This document shows, piece by piece, positions 50,941 to 59,477 of a stretch of DNA of 64,000 nt. Every line of letters begins with the position of its first letter. The first letter of the stretch is position 1. The notes under the pieces are model-generated. The model was not told the DNA's origin and made no database searches. It saw only the letters and a list, made by a program, of their open reading frames with translations. This DNA is from Bacillus_CJ salitolerans (lineage in GTDB: Bacteria; Bacillota; Bacilli; Bacillales; SA4). Position numbers and translations under genes: made by a program. The DNA is taken from assembly GCF_042680805.1 (NCBI RefSeq), contig NZ_JBHUEM010000003.1, forward strand, positions 1 through 64,000. Direction: 5' to 3'.

Positions 50941-53550
50941 ATGGATCTTACTAATATCACAGATAGCCTTCGAGAATCTTTAGAAGAAGCTCAAAAATTA
51001 GCTATATCATTTTCACACCCAGAAATCGATGCTGCTCACTTATTGAAAGCACTTGCTCTGAAAGAGGGTGGACTGACTCAATTGATTCTTACACGGATGT
51101 CTATCCAAATAGAAGATTTTCACGAGGAATTATCTAAAGTCCTAACGAATAAACCGTCTGTTTCTTATTCAGACTCTGAAGCAGGTAAGGTTTACATATC
51201 AAATAATCTCAAACGCGTATTTAAAAAAGCAGTAGATATTCAAATGCAGTTTGAGGATGATTATCTTTCGGTTGAACACATCTTACTGGCACTTAGTCAT
51301 CAGGAATTCGATAACGAGATGCGTAGTATATTTACGAAGTTAAACTTACATCAACATCAATTACAACTTGTGATTGATGATATTCGAGGTGATCAAAAGG
51401 TGACAAGTACAAATCCAGAGACAACATATGAAGCATTAAAAAAATATGGTCGTGATTTAGTAGCTGAAGTGAAAACTGGCAAGTTAGATCCTGTAATTGG
51501 TCGAGATCAAGAAATTCGCCGAGTGATTCGAATCCTATCCCGAAAGACAAAAAATAATCCGGTCTTAATTGGTGAGCCTGGTGTTGGAAAAACGGCAATA
51601 GTCGAGGGGCTTGCACAAAGAATCGTTAGAAAAGATGTACCGGAAGGGTTAAAAGATAAAACCATCTTCTCCTTAGATATGAGCTCCTTAATTGCAGGAG
51701 CAAAATTTAGAGGAGAATTTGAAGAAAGATTAAAGGCCGTTCTAAATGAAGTGAAAAAAAGTGAAGGGCGAATCCTCCTGTTTATCGACGAGCTTCACAC
51801 AATTGTTGGTGCAGGAAAAACCGATGGAGCACTCGATGCAGGCAATATGCTAAAACCAATGCTCGCACGAGGAGAATTACACTGCATCGGAGCAACAACG
51901 CTAGATGAGTATAGAAAATATATTGAGAAGGATCCTGCCTTAGAACGCAGATTTCAACAAGTACAAGTTACAGAACCTACTGTTGAAGATACCATTTCGA
52001 TATTGAGAGGCTTGAAAGAAAGATTTGAAATCCATCATGGTGTTAATATTCATGACAAGGCGATTGTCTCGGCAGCAACCCTTTCAAATCGTTATATAAC
52101 GGAACGATTCTTACCAGATAAAGCCATTGATTTAATTGATGAGGCTTGTGCAACGATTCGAACAGAAATTGATTCCATGCCAAGTGAAATTGATGAAGTC
52201 CTGAGAAAAGTGATGCAACTCGAGATTGAAGAGGCTGCATTAAGCAATGAAACCGATGAAACAAGTGTAGAAAGAAGAGAACATATTCTAGAAGAACTTA
52301 AGGTACTTAAAGGAAAAGCTCAGAATATGAAAGATCAATGGCAAAAGGAAAAGGCTTCCATTCAAGAAGTTCAGCACGTAAGAGAGGCTCTTGATAAAGC
52401 AAGAAGAGAACTAGAGGATGCTGAAAATGACTATGATCTTAACCGTGCTGCAGAACTACGTCATGGGAGAATTCCGAGCTTAGAAAAAGAATTAAAACAT
52501 CTTGAGGATAAATCTGCCGAGCAAAAAAAGAACCATCAGCTATTACGAGAACAGGTGACAGAGGAAGAAATTGCAGCGATAGTTTCAAAGTGGACCGGGA
52601 TTCCTTTAACAAAGCTAGTTGAGACAGAAAGAGAAAAGCTATTAAATCTAGAAAGTATTTTAAAATCTAGGGTAATCGGACAGGAAGAAGCTGTTGCCTT
52701 TGTTTCGGATGCCGTTTTACGAGCAAGGGCAGGAATTAAAGATCCTAATAAACCAATTGGATCCTTTCTCTTCCTTGGGCCAACAGGGGTAGGAAAGACG
52801 GAACTTGCCAAAACTCTCGCTCAAGCTTTGTTTGACAGTGAAGATCATATGATTAGAATCGACATGTCAGAATACATGGAAAAACATGCAGTCTCTAGAT
52901 TAATTGGAGCGCCACCAGGTTATGTTGGTTATGAAGAGGGAGGGCAATTAACAGAGGCAGTAAGAAGAAATCCTTATTCTGTCATTCTCTTTGACGAAGT
53001 GGAAAAAGCTCATCAAGAGGTTTTTCATCTCCTATTACAAGTATTAGATGACGGAAGGATTACTGATTCGCAAGGGAAGACGATTGACTTTAAAAATACG
53101 ATCATCATCATGACTTCTAATATTGGTTCTTCATTATTATTGGAAGGATATAATGAAGAAAGTGGAATTAACGAGCAAGCTAGGGACGGGGTGATGCAGC
53201 AGCTGAAGCATCATTTTAGGCCAGAATTTCTCAATCGCCTAGATGATATCATTATCTTTAAACCACTTTCAATACAAGAAATCGGTTACATTGTAGATAA
53301 GCTTCTACAAGAACTTGAAACTCGCCTTCAAGATAAACGAATTAAAGTAACGATTTCAGACCCAGCAAAATCCTATATTGCTATGACGGGCTATGATGTG
53401 ATGTATGGAGCAAGACCGTTAAAAAGGTTTATCCAAAAGCAAATCGAAACGAAACTTGCGAGAATGATGATTGCAGGTGAAGTAAAGGATTCATCCTCTG
53501 TTTTGATTGACGTTAATGAGGGAGGCCTGATTATAAAGCCTAAACACTAG
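50941..53550 (+). CDS. clpB: ClpB disaggregase (Hsp100)
   Basis: An 869-aa AAA+ unfoldase that with DnaK rescues aggregated proteins. Order: N-domain (1-145), AAA1 with Walker A GEPGVGKTA (about residues 211-219) and Walker B ILLFIDELHT, and a long coiled-coil middle domain (about 395-525, KKNHQLLREQVTEEEIAAI). AAA2 follows, with FLGPTGVGKTEL (about 612-623), SVILFDEVEKAH and the sensor-2 region GARPLKR. The long middle domain and absence of an IGF/L loop separate it from ClpC and ClpE, so it does not feed ClpP. A CtsR box precedes it. GGGAG is 7 nt before the ATG. Confidence 0.95.
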   Translation: MDLTNITDSLRESLEEAQKLAISFSHPEIDAAHLLKALALKEGGLTQLILTRMSIQIEDFHEELSKVLTNKPSVSYSDSEAGKVYISNNLKRVFKKAVDIQMQFEDDYLSVEHILLALSHQEFDNEMRSIFTKLNLHQHQLQLVIDDIRGDQKVTSTNPETTYEALKKYGRDLVAEVKTGKLDPVIGRDQEIRRVIRILSRKTKNNPVLIGEPGVGKTAIVEGLAQRIVRKDVPEGLKDKTIFSLDMSSLIAGAKFRGEFEERLKAVLNEVKKSEGRILLFIDELHTIVGAGKTDGALDAGNMLKPMLARGELHCIGATTLDEYRKYIEKDPALERRFQQVQVTEPTVEDTISILRGLKERFEIHHGVNIHDKAIVSAATLSNRYITERFLPDKAIDLIDEACATIRTEIDSMPSEIDEVLRKVMQLEIEEAALSNETDETSVERREHILEELKVLKGKAQNMKDQWQKEKASIQEVQHVREALDKARRELEDAENDYDLNRAAELRHGRIPSLEKELKHLEDKSAEQKKNHQLLREQVTEEEIAAIVSKWTGIPLTKLVETEREKLLNLESILKSRVIGQEEAVAFVSDAVLRARAGIKDPNKPIGSFLFLGPTGVGKTELAKTLAQALFDSEDHMIRIDMSEYMEKHAVSRLIGAPPGYVGYEEGGQLTEAVRRNPYSVILFDEVEKAHQEVFHLLLQVLDDGRITDSQGKTIDFKNTIIIMTSNIGSSLLLEGYNEESGINEQARDGVMQQLKHHFRPEFLNRLDDIIIFKPLSIQEIGYIVDKLLQELETRLQDKRIKVTISDPAKSYIAMTGYDVMYGARPLKRFIQKQIETKLARMMIAGEVKDSSSVLIDVNEGGLIIKPKH

Positions 53551-53577
53551 AAAAGCCTACAAAACTGTAGGCTTTTT
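53551..53577. terminator. Bidirectional terminator after clpB
   Basis: AAAAGCCTACA and TGTAGGCTTTT pair perfectly around AAAC, with A- and T-runs flanking. It overlaps the end of the minus-strand membrane-protein gene. Confidence 0.93.
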
Positions 53578-53854
53578 AATGACCATCAATAATGCTGAAA
53601 TAAGTTAACACATATAAGACAAGAAAGACCGCTGAACTAATTCCTACTAGATATAGCATTAGTGTCTTTCTGTTTTTAACGAAATATATATAATAAAATA
53701 GTAAGGCTATAGCAGTTAGACTTAAACCGAAAATAAGCCCGGTAAGGTTATAAGAAAACCCTTTTCCTGCTATAGATTCAATGATAATCCATATAAACCA
53801 AGAGATAATTGAGCCAGTGAAGAGGTATTTGAAAATTTTGCTCGTACTATCCAT
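53576..53854 (-). CDS. Small membrane protein (92 aa), unknown
   Basis: A 92-aa protein with three predicted helices (residues 9-26, 35-57, 66-87), SIISWFIWIIIESIAG, LIFGLSLTAIALLFYYIYFV and MLYLVGISSAVFLVLYVLTY. GGAGG lies 7 nt before the ATG (GAAGGAGGATTCAG). The stop codon lies in the clpB terminator. I do not recognise the family; it is probably a Bacillaceae-specific membrane protein. Confidence 0.72.
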   Translation of the reverse strand: MDSTSKIFKYLFTGSIISWFIWIIIESIAGKGFSYNLTGLIFGLSLTAIALLFYYIYFVKNRKTLMLYLVGISSAVFLVLYVLTYFSIIDGH

Positions 53855-53967
53855 CTGAATCCTCCTTCAAATTATTCGCTTATTCCTATTATGACCCAAG
53901 CATAAGTCATACAGCAAATTATTCGCTAAGGAAAATTACGCTGTAATAATTAATAAAAAGCATGATA

Positions 53968-53993
53968 AAAGCCCTTCAGTAATGAAGGGCTTT
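53968..53993. terminator. Terminator flanking repeat copy 5
   Basis: AAAGCCCTTCA and TGAAGGGCTTT are perfect 11-bp arms around GTAA. On the minus strand TTATCATG follows. It ends the yjzD transcript after passing the repeat copy. Confidence 0.85.
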
Positions 53994-53994
53994 G

Positions 53995-54106
53995 TTAGTA
54001 ATCCAGCTCTAGCGACCGTCCACTTTAGGTCAAATATCCTTGAAGAGCTTTTTCTCTTCAAAGGACTCTATCTCTGACTGAGGATAAACGGGACGTTTCG
54101 CCTCTT
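53995..54106 (+). repeat. Interspersed structured repeat, copy 5 (short)
   Basis: Keeps AGTAATCCAGCTCTAGCG, GGTCAAATATCC, a short hairpin AAGAGC.TTTTTCTCTTC, CTGACTGAGGATAAACGGGA and CGCCTCTTG. It lacks the left TAGGAAACTATAAAAG block and the central module. It lies 3' of yjzD on the minus strand, before the terminator. Confidence 0.65.
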
Positions 54107-54108
54107 GA

Positions 54109-54300
54109 TTAGTGGTGCTGTTTTTGAGCAGGTGTTTTTGGTACGAGTGCATCTCCTAATAAGAAAATTAAAATCGAGAAGATTACAGCAATGATGGCAC
54201 CTTGTGCAAAATCATATGTACCGCCTTGCATTGAACTTGTAACATAAAGAGTCATTTGAATTAATAAGAAGGTCCAGAAAAAAGTCCAAAAATAGCGCAT
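54109..54300 (-). CDS. yjzD: YjzD (DUF2929) membrane protein, 63 aa
   Basis: A small protein with two helices, MRYFWTFFWTFLLIQMTLYV and AIIAVIFSILIFLLGDALVP, ending in a charged tail. The MRYFWTFFW start and AIIAVIFS..GDALVP match DUF2929/YjzD. AGAGGTG precedes the ATG. The function is unknown. It sits between the clpB insertion and yjaU, keeping B. subtilis order. Confidence 0.85.
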   Translation of the reverse strand: MRYFWTFFWTFLLIQMTLYVTSSMQGGTYDFAQGAIIAVIFSILIFLLGDALVPKTPAQKQHH

Positions 54301-54457
54301 AGTTTCACCTCTGTTTCTCGTGCATTTAACAATATTGTACCATACTGTTTTAAATAAAATAAGTATGGAATAAATTAATAGAAAATTTACATAAATGACG
54401 GTGTGAGAAACATACTTTTAGTAGAAAATAGGTAAAAGCTTAAACAGGAGGATTATT

Positions 54458-54604
54458 ATGAAAGTGGATGAGAAAAAAAGGGAGCTAGAATTATTATTAG
54501 AGCAGGATGAAACAAACTTAACAAGTAAAGGGCAAAACAGAAGAAAGGAGTTAATAGAAGAATTAATGCATATAGATAGAGAGGACCAAAGCATATCATC
54601 ATAA
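54458..54604 (+). CDS. Small hypothetical protein (48 aa)
   Basis: Read directly: MKVDEKKRELELLLEQDETN, LTSKGQNRRKELIEELMHID, REDQSISS. Amphipathic, highly charged, probably two helices. CAGGAGG is 6 nt before the ATG, a strong ribosome binding site. I do not recognise the family. It stands alone before yjaU with about 150 bp of upstream intergenic sequence. Confidence 0.6.
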   Translation: MKVDEKKRELELLLEQDETNLTSKGQNRRKELIEELMHIDREDQSISS

Positions 54605-54768
54605 GAGGGTTTGTCATACCCAAAAAAACTGTTTCATGATGATTCAAAAATTATCAAGCAAATTCACCTAAAATGATTTTTACAATTTAGGCATTTCCCC
54701 TTTCATTTCTGCAAACAGTACATACATTAATTGTGAGTGCATATCTTCTTTTGTCGGAGGAATTTTTT

Positions 54769-55500
54769 ATGAAACAAAGATTTTTTTTATTGGATGGGGA
54801 ATGGAACGTCATTCATTTGCCAGAACGGCCCAACGGATTTGCTGTATTTATTATTGGTGACCAAAACCACTTTGTTGATCATTCCACAAGTTTTTGGTTA
54901 CAAAATGCTGGAAGGAAACATTATGTAGACAGCTTTTTACAACATGGATACACGGTATATTACTCTAATCTATATGGACGAAGCTGGGGTTCACCAAAGG
55001 CAGTAACGCTTGCGAAAAGACTATATCATATTGTAATGAAGGAAGAAATCTTGAATGACAGTATACACATTTTGGCAGAAGGTATGGGCGCGCTTGTAGG
55101 TCTAGAACTGATGGAAAGCATGGACGATAAAATCCGCTCAGTTTGTATGCTAAATCCGTGTTTGGATTTAGCAAGTTATATGAATCAAGAACAGGAAAAT
55201 AAACTATTTTATAAACGTATTTCTAAAGAAGTGATGAACGCATATGAATGGAGTGAAGATCAATTCGGTAGCCATATCGAATGTTTACCAACGATCCAAG
55301 ATAGAAAAGCTATCACACCAGTTAAAATATGGATTTCTACAGGAGAACATACGTATCAATCAAAACAATTGGGAAGAAAATATGAAGAATCTCGTAAGGA
55401 CCATGCACCTATACAACTATTAATACATGTAAATGAAAAACGGTATGGTATAGCTAATGGCATATGTCAATTCTTTGAACAACATGAATTATCTCTATAA
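54769..55500 (+). CDS. yjaU: YjaU-like alpha/beta-hydrolase-fold protein
   Basis: A 243-aa protein: MKQRFFLLDGEWNVIHLPER, GFAVFIIGDQNHFVDHSTSF. The nucleophile elbow region reads HILAEGMGALVGLELM, where the usual Gly-x-Ser-x-Gly is Ala-Glu-Gly-Met-Gly. The serine is therefore missing, and hydrolase activity is doubtful. The frame opens at 54733 but GGAGGAATTTTTT puts the start at 54769. Family and name follow from place (yjzD-yjaU-yjaV) and fold-like features. Function unknown. Confidence 0.78.
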   Translation: MKQRFFLLDGEWNVIHLPERPNGFAVFIIGDQNHFVDHSTSFWLQNAGRKHYVDSFLQHGYTVYYSNLYGRSWGSPKAVTLAKRLYHIVMKEEILNDSIHILAEGMGALVGLELMESMDDKIRSVCMLNPCLDLASYMNQEQENKLFYKRISKEVMNAYEWSEDQFGSHIECLPTIQDRKAITPVKIWISTGEHTYQSKQLGRKYEESRKDHAPIQLLIHVNEKRYGIANGICQFFEQHELSL

Positions 55501-55501
55501 T

Positions 55502-55539
55502 GTCTCTATGTGAAAAATGCATAGAGACTATTTATTTTG
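55502..55539 (+). terminator. Terminator of yjaU
   Basis: GTCTCTATG and CATAGAGAC pair around TGAAAAATG, then TATTTATTTT, directly after the stop codon. Confidence 0.85.
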
Positions 55540-55708
55540 GAATTCGATTTTATTCACAACATAAGTCAAATAAGTGTCTTTAGAAGCATAAAAAGTTACG
55601 TTATGTTTTTTAGCTAAAAAGGTGAATATCTGCACATACGTCATATATTTAGACTGATAGGTCATAGAATGGAAATAGAGTCAATACTGGAGAAAGGAGT
55701 TGGTGAAA

Positions 55709-56578
55709 GTGGACCGTGTAATTGTAATAGGTGTTTATGGATTTCTAGGCAATCACCTTTGCACAACCCTCCTAGAAGAAGGTATCACAGTTTTTGGGAT
55801 AGATGCGTTTAATAATGACGAAATGAATAGATATAAAGAAGAGAAAGAGATGCTAATTGGTAGAAATGCTAATTATCATATATTGGAATTTGATCGCATT
55901 TTTGATCAATTTAGTGGACATGAGAATAAAGTTGATGCCGTTTATTATTGTGATGAGCAAAGCTTGAGTTCAGTGGATTTTCTCGATCAAGTATTAAGTT
56001 TTTGTAAAGAAAACTCAATTAAGTTAATTTTTACGTCATCCTTGTCGATTTTTAATAAAAAAGAAAACACCATTACAGAAGAAACTATGCCTTCACCAGT
56101 CTCAGCAAAAGCTAAAAGGTATGTTGAGCTTGAAGAACATATTAGGACTAGATCAAAAGAGGAAGCCATTCATTATACAATAATCAGGCTCCCCGTTGTG
56201 TATGGTCCTTGGCAGCCAGAAACATTTGCATTTCAAAGTATTATTAGTAAACAGGAAAAAGGTGAGGACGTTAAAGATATAGAGGATGATGGTATTGGGG
56301 ACGTATTGTTTATTGAAGATGTTATTCACGCTTTAATAAAAGCAGGATCTATTAAACAAACACCTCCCATATTACACATCTCATCAGGAAAAGAAGGACA
56401 GTGGGTAAAAGCTATGAATTATTTATTAAAAAAGCGGATGAATAAAGAAGTTGCTCCCACTCTTTTTCTTAACAACCTTGCTGCTAAAGTGTTAACCTTT
56501 GAACCTCAATACACGGTAGAAGAGGGGTTAGAAAGGCAAAGGCAGCATGTGAAATCTAGAAACGGGAGTCCGCAATAA
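55709..56578 (+). CDS. yjaV: YjaV-like NAD-dependent epimerase/dehydratase family protein
   Basis: A protein of about 289 aa with an extended-SDR Rossmann start, VIVIGVYGFLGNHL (GxxGxxG), FGIDAFNNDE, IKLIFTSSLSIFNKKEN and YTIIRLPVVYGPWQPETFAF. The usual Tyr-x-x-x-Lys reads AKRYVELEE in place of YxxxK, so catalysis may be altered. Three start codons (TTG 55700, GTG 55703, GTG 55709) are in frame. AAGGAG is 9 nt before the last, which is preferred. It lies upstream of med, as yjaV does in B. subtilis. Confidence 0.78.
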   Translation: MDRVIVIGVYGFLGNHLCTTLLEEGITVFGIDAFNNDEMNRYKEEKEMLIGRNANYHILEFDRIFDQFSGHENKVDAVYYCDEQSLSSVDFLDQVLSFCKENSIKLIFTSSLSIFNKKENTITEETMPSPVSAKAKRYVELEEHIRTRSKEEAIHYTIIRLPVVYGPWQPETFAFQSIISKQEKGEDVKDIEDDGIGDVLFIEDVIHALIKAGSIKQTPPILHISSGKEGQWVKAMNYLLKKRMNKEVAPTLFLNNLAAKVLTFEPQYTVEEGLERQRQHVKSRNGSPQ

Positions 56579-56766
56579 AATCTCGAATTCGTATTATCAT
56601 ACAGACAAAATAAAAGTTGATAAGTGAGGGAGGAGAGTCCTCCCTGTTGTAATGTTTTATATAATTCTTTACGATTTGTACGAATAAAGGGTAAAATATG
56701 ATTGGACAAGCAACGTAATTATACATATTTGCATTCCATCCAAGTAAGGGAGTGACACACTGATTT

Positions 56767-57723
56767 ATGAAGAAACTTCTTTTAGCGTGTCTAGTTTGTA
56801 TGTTACTAGCAGCAGGATGTCAGCAACCAGCATCAACATCGAAAGCTCAAAAAATTGGTCTTCTTATTACTGATACAGTGAATGATCAGGTATGGGGAAC
56901 AAAAGGGTACAAGGGAATGCTGCGGATTCAATCTGTATTTAATATAGATGCATTTTACAAGGAAGAAATGAATCATTTTGAAGCAGTAGAGAGCGCAGTC
57001 GAAGAATTTTCAAAAAAAGGAGTAAATTTAGTTTTTGGTCATGGTAGTGAATATGCTATCTGGTTTAATCAATTAGCGCCTCTTTATAAGGATATTCATT
57101 TTGTTTGCTTTAACGGAGATGTACAAGGCGATAACGTCACTAGCTTAAATTTTAAAGCGAATGCAATGGGTTTTTTCGGGGGCATGGTAGCTGGCGAGAT
57201 GACGAAAACAAACAAAGTGGGTATTATAGCTGCATATGAGTGGCAGCCTGAAGTGAATGGTTTTTTCGAGGGAGCGTTTTACAAAAATCAGGATGTGCAA
57301 GTAGATATTAAATATACGGAGAATTGGGATAATAGTGAGATCGCCTTACAGCTTCTAGAAGAAATGATAAATAGTGGAGTGGATGTTGTCTATCCAGCTG
57401 GGGATGGTTTCAATGTCCCACTTATAGCGCGGTTAAAGGAGAAAGGACTATACGCGATAGGATACGTATCTGATCAGTCGGATTTAGGTCAAAATACAGT
57501 ACTAACAAGTACTGTTCAGCACGTTGATTTTTTGTATGAATTGGTTGTAAGTGAATATAATGCGGGTAGACTAAAGTCAGGTAATCTTTACTTTGATTTT
57601 GAAGATAAAGTCATTACAATGGGGACATACAGTCCAGAGGTTAAGGATAGCCTCAAGAATGAAATTAATCAGGCTGTAACGAATTATATTGAAACTGGTA
57701 AGCTACCAAACCAATATGAATAG
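56767..57723 (+). CDS. med: Med, BMP-family positive regulator of comK
   Basis: A 318-aa lipoprotein: MKKLLLACLVCMLLAAGC with lipobox AAGC (Cys 18), then a BMP/PnrA fold (IGLLITDTVNDQVWGTKGYK, NLVFGHGSEYAIWF, NFKANAMGFFGGMVAGEM, IGYVSDQSDLGQNTVLTSTV). In B. subtilis Med promotes comK expression. The ribosome binding site AAGGGAGTG is about 13 nt upstream, unusually far, so translation may be weak. comZ follows at 11 nt, forming the med-comZ operon. It is paralogous to the BMP protein at 37104. Confidence 0.88.
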   Translation: MKKLLLACLVCMLLAAGCQQPASTSKAQKIGLLITDTVNDQVWGTKGYKGMLRIQSVFNIDAFYKEEMNHFEAVESAVEEFSKKGVNLVFGHGSEYAIWFNQLAPLYKDIHFVCFNGDVQGDNVTSLNFKANAMGFFGGMVAGEMTKTNKVGIIAAYEWQPEVNGFFEGAFYKNQDVQVDIKYTENWDNSEIALQLLEEMINSGVDVVYPAGDGFNVPLIARLKEKGLYAIGYVSDQSDLGQNTVLTSTVQHVDFLYELVVSEYNAGRLKSGNLYFDFEDKVITMGTYSPEVKDSLKNEINQAVTNYIETGKLPNQYE

Positions 57724-57734
57724 AGGTGAGTAGG

Positions 57735-57917
57735 ATGAATACAGAAAAGCAAATGGAATTTATGCAGATTGCCCTTAAATATCTACCCGAAGCAAAAGCA
57801 CTTTTAGATGAGTCTGGGATAGAACTAGATATGTCAAAGCTTCAGCCAGTAATTGACTTGTTATCTAAAGTAATGTCTGATGCCTATGAACTTGGAGTGA
57901 AGGATGCTCAAAAATAA
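57735..57917 (+). CDS. comZ: ComZ, comG operon repressor
   Basis: A 60-aa helical protein: MNTEKQMEFMQIALKYLPEA, KALLDESGIELDMSKLQPVI, DLLSKVMSDAYELGVKDAQK. B. subtilis ComZ represses comG. The frame opens at a GTG at 57726 in the ribosome binding site region; AGAGGTGA fits the ATG at 57735. Coupled with med; the terminator overlaps its stop codon. Confidence 0.9.
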   Translation: MNTEKQMEFMQIALKYLPEAKALLDESGIELDMSKLQPVIDLLSKVMSDAYELGVKDAQK

Positions 57918-57941
57918 AAAACGCTGAACTCAGCGTTTTTT
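57916..57941. terminator. Bidirectional terminator of comZ and the YppG-like gene
   Basis: AAAAACGCTG and CAGCGTTTTT pair around AACT, with flanking A/T runs, between convergent genes. Confidence 0.93.
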
Positions 57942-58200
57942 ATTTTTTGGATTTAAACAAATCAAGTAAAGGAGAAAATTGTTTCATTAGTGGCTTAAAC
58001 TGACGAAAAGATGTCATAATCTGATCAACGTTTTGCATCATCGACGTGATATCATAATTTTGGCTTGAAGTAGGTTGTTCCTCAGTTGGTTGATTGGTTT
58101 CAATCTGAGCTGCTTCTTGATTTCTAGGTCTTCTATCACCAAACATCATTCGATCAAAGGGATGTTCTCTCTGAGTTTGGTCATTATGTTGTTCACTCAT
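57940..58200 (-). CDS. YppG-like spore-coat-associated protein (86 aa)
   Basis: A hydrophilic N-terminal half rich in Gln, Asn, Arg and Pro (MSEQHNDQTQREHPFDRMMF), then a helical C-terminus, NVDQIMTSFRQFKPLMKQFS and PLLDLFKSKK. This C-terminal pattern resembles YppG-type proteins (low-confidence recall); yjzB lies here in B. subtilis. The frame opens at 58233, but AAGGAGGTG lies within it, so the start is ATG 58200. Minus-strand single gene between comZ and fabH. Confidence 0.65.
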   Translation of the reverse strand: MSEQHNDQTQREHPFDRMMFGDRRPRNQEAAQIETNQPTEEQPTSSQNYDITSMMQNVDQIMTSFRQFKPLMKQFSPLLDLFKSKK

Positions 58201-58421
58201 GGAATTTCTCCACCTCCTTCTCAAACATGACACTTATAAATGTTCTTTTTAATAGGTTATGAAATGAAATGAATTCCGACATGGACATTTGTCATCAATT
58301 ATTAAAAGATACTTTTTTTTGAGATTAAAGAAGATTAAGCTTATATCATATCTTCTATCGTTGCCTTTCGTCATGACTCCAGTGGTCTATTGTTAATCAA
58401 AGACAATCGAGAGTAAAAAGA

Positions 58422-58466
58422 TTGTCAAATGGGATTTTTTGATTTAAAATTAGTACCAAGTCATAA
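58422..58466 (+). promoter_or_regulatory. fabH promoter with FapR operator
   Basis: TTGTCA (58422-58427), 17-bp spacer, TAAAAT (58445-58450). Overlapping the -10 and start site, TTAGTACCAAGTCATAA (58450-58466) agrees at 13 of 16 informative positions with the FapR box TTAGTACCTRNTACTAA. FapR represses fatty-acid genes and is released by malonyl-CoA; placement over the start site fits that mechanism. Confidence 0.85.
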
Positions 58467-58493
58467 TATTTGATAATAAAAAGGGGTTTTTAT

Positions 58494-59426
58494 ATGAATG
58501 CAGGAATTATTGGAATGGGACGATATCTTCCTGAAAGAATAGTGACAAACCATGATCTTGAAAAAATGGTTGATACATCAGATGAATGGATTCGAACAAG
58601 AACAGGGATAGAGGAAAGAAGAATTGCAAGTGATGATATTGATACCTCTGATATGGCTTATTTTTCGGCTCTAGAAGCGTTGAAAGATGCAGGGATTACA
58701 GCAGAAGAGCTAGATTTAATCATCGTTGCAACGGTTACTCCTGACCATCCATTCCCATCAGTGGCATGTTTACTGCAGGAAAGGTTAGGAGCAACCAAGG
58801 CAGCAGCCTTTGATTGTAGTGCAGCCTGTGCAGGATTTATGTATGGAGTGGTTATGGCAAAACAGTTTATCGACACAAATACGTACAAACATGTTCTCGT
58901 GATTGGTGTTGAAAAATTATCAAGGATAACGGATTGGAGCGACCGAAATACGGCTGTCTTATTCGGTGATGCTGCTGGTGCAGCAGTAATTGGACCTGTT
59001 TCTGAAGGAAGAGGTATCCTATCTTTTGAATTAGGTGCTGATGGAACTGGAGCAAAGCATCTATACCAAGACGAATATATTATCATGAATGGTAGAGAGG
59101 TATTCAAGTTTGCTGTCAGGCAAATGGGCGAATCTTGTATAAATGTTTTGGAGAAAGCTGGCTTGAAAAAAGAGGACGTCGACTTTCTCGTACCTCATCA
59201 AGCAAACATTCGGATCATGGAAGCTGCTAGAGAGCGGTTGGAGCTTCCGGAAGAAAAGATGTCAAAGGTTGTCCATAAATACGGAAATACATCAGCTTCA
59301 TCCATACCGGTTGCGATAGTGGAAGAGCTTCAAAATGGAAGGATCAAAGACGACGATTTAATTGTTATGGTTGGCTTTGGTGGTGGATTAACGTGGGGAG
59401 CCATTGCTCTCAGATGGGGTCGCTAA
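58494..59426 (+). CDS. fabH: Beta-ketoacyl-ACP synthase III (FabH)
   Basis: A 310-aa enzyme that starts fatty-acid synthesis by condensing a branched or acetyl-CoA primer with malonyl-ACP. The catalytic triad is visible: Cys 112 in DCSAACAGFMYG, His in VPHQANIRI, Asn in YGNTSASSIP. The FabHA-type N-terminus is AGIIGMGRYLPERIVTN. The frame opens at 58470; AAAGGGG lies 7 nt before the ATG at 58494. It forms an operon with fabF after 51 nt, controlled by the FapR box. Confidence 0.96.
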   Translation: MNAGIIGMGRYLPERIVTNHDLEKMVDTSDEWIRTRTGIEERRIASDDIDTSDMAYFSALEALKDAGITAEELDLIIVATVTPDHPFPSVACLLQERLGATKAAAFDCSAACAGFMYGVVMAKQFIDTNTYKHVLVIGVEKLSRITDWSDRNTAVLFGDAAGAAVIGPVSEGRGILSFELGADGTGAKHLYQDEYIIMNGREVFKFAVRQMGESCINVLEKAGLKKEDVDFLVPHQANIRIMEAARERLELPEEKMSKVVHKYGNTSASSIPVAIVEELQNGRIKDDDLIVMVGFGGGLTWGAIALRWGR

Positions 59427-59477
59427 AATCTTATATGGTATGTAGTTGAATATAACAATATTAAGGAGTGTTTATTC

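Noticed and set aside
54969..55174. Minus-strand frame inside yjaU
   Set aside because: Shadow of a well-supported plus-strand gene.
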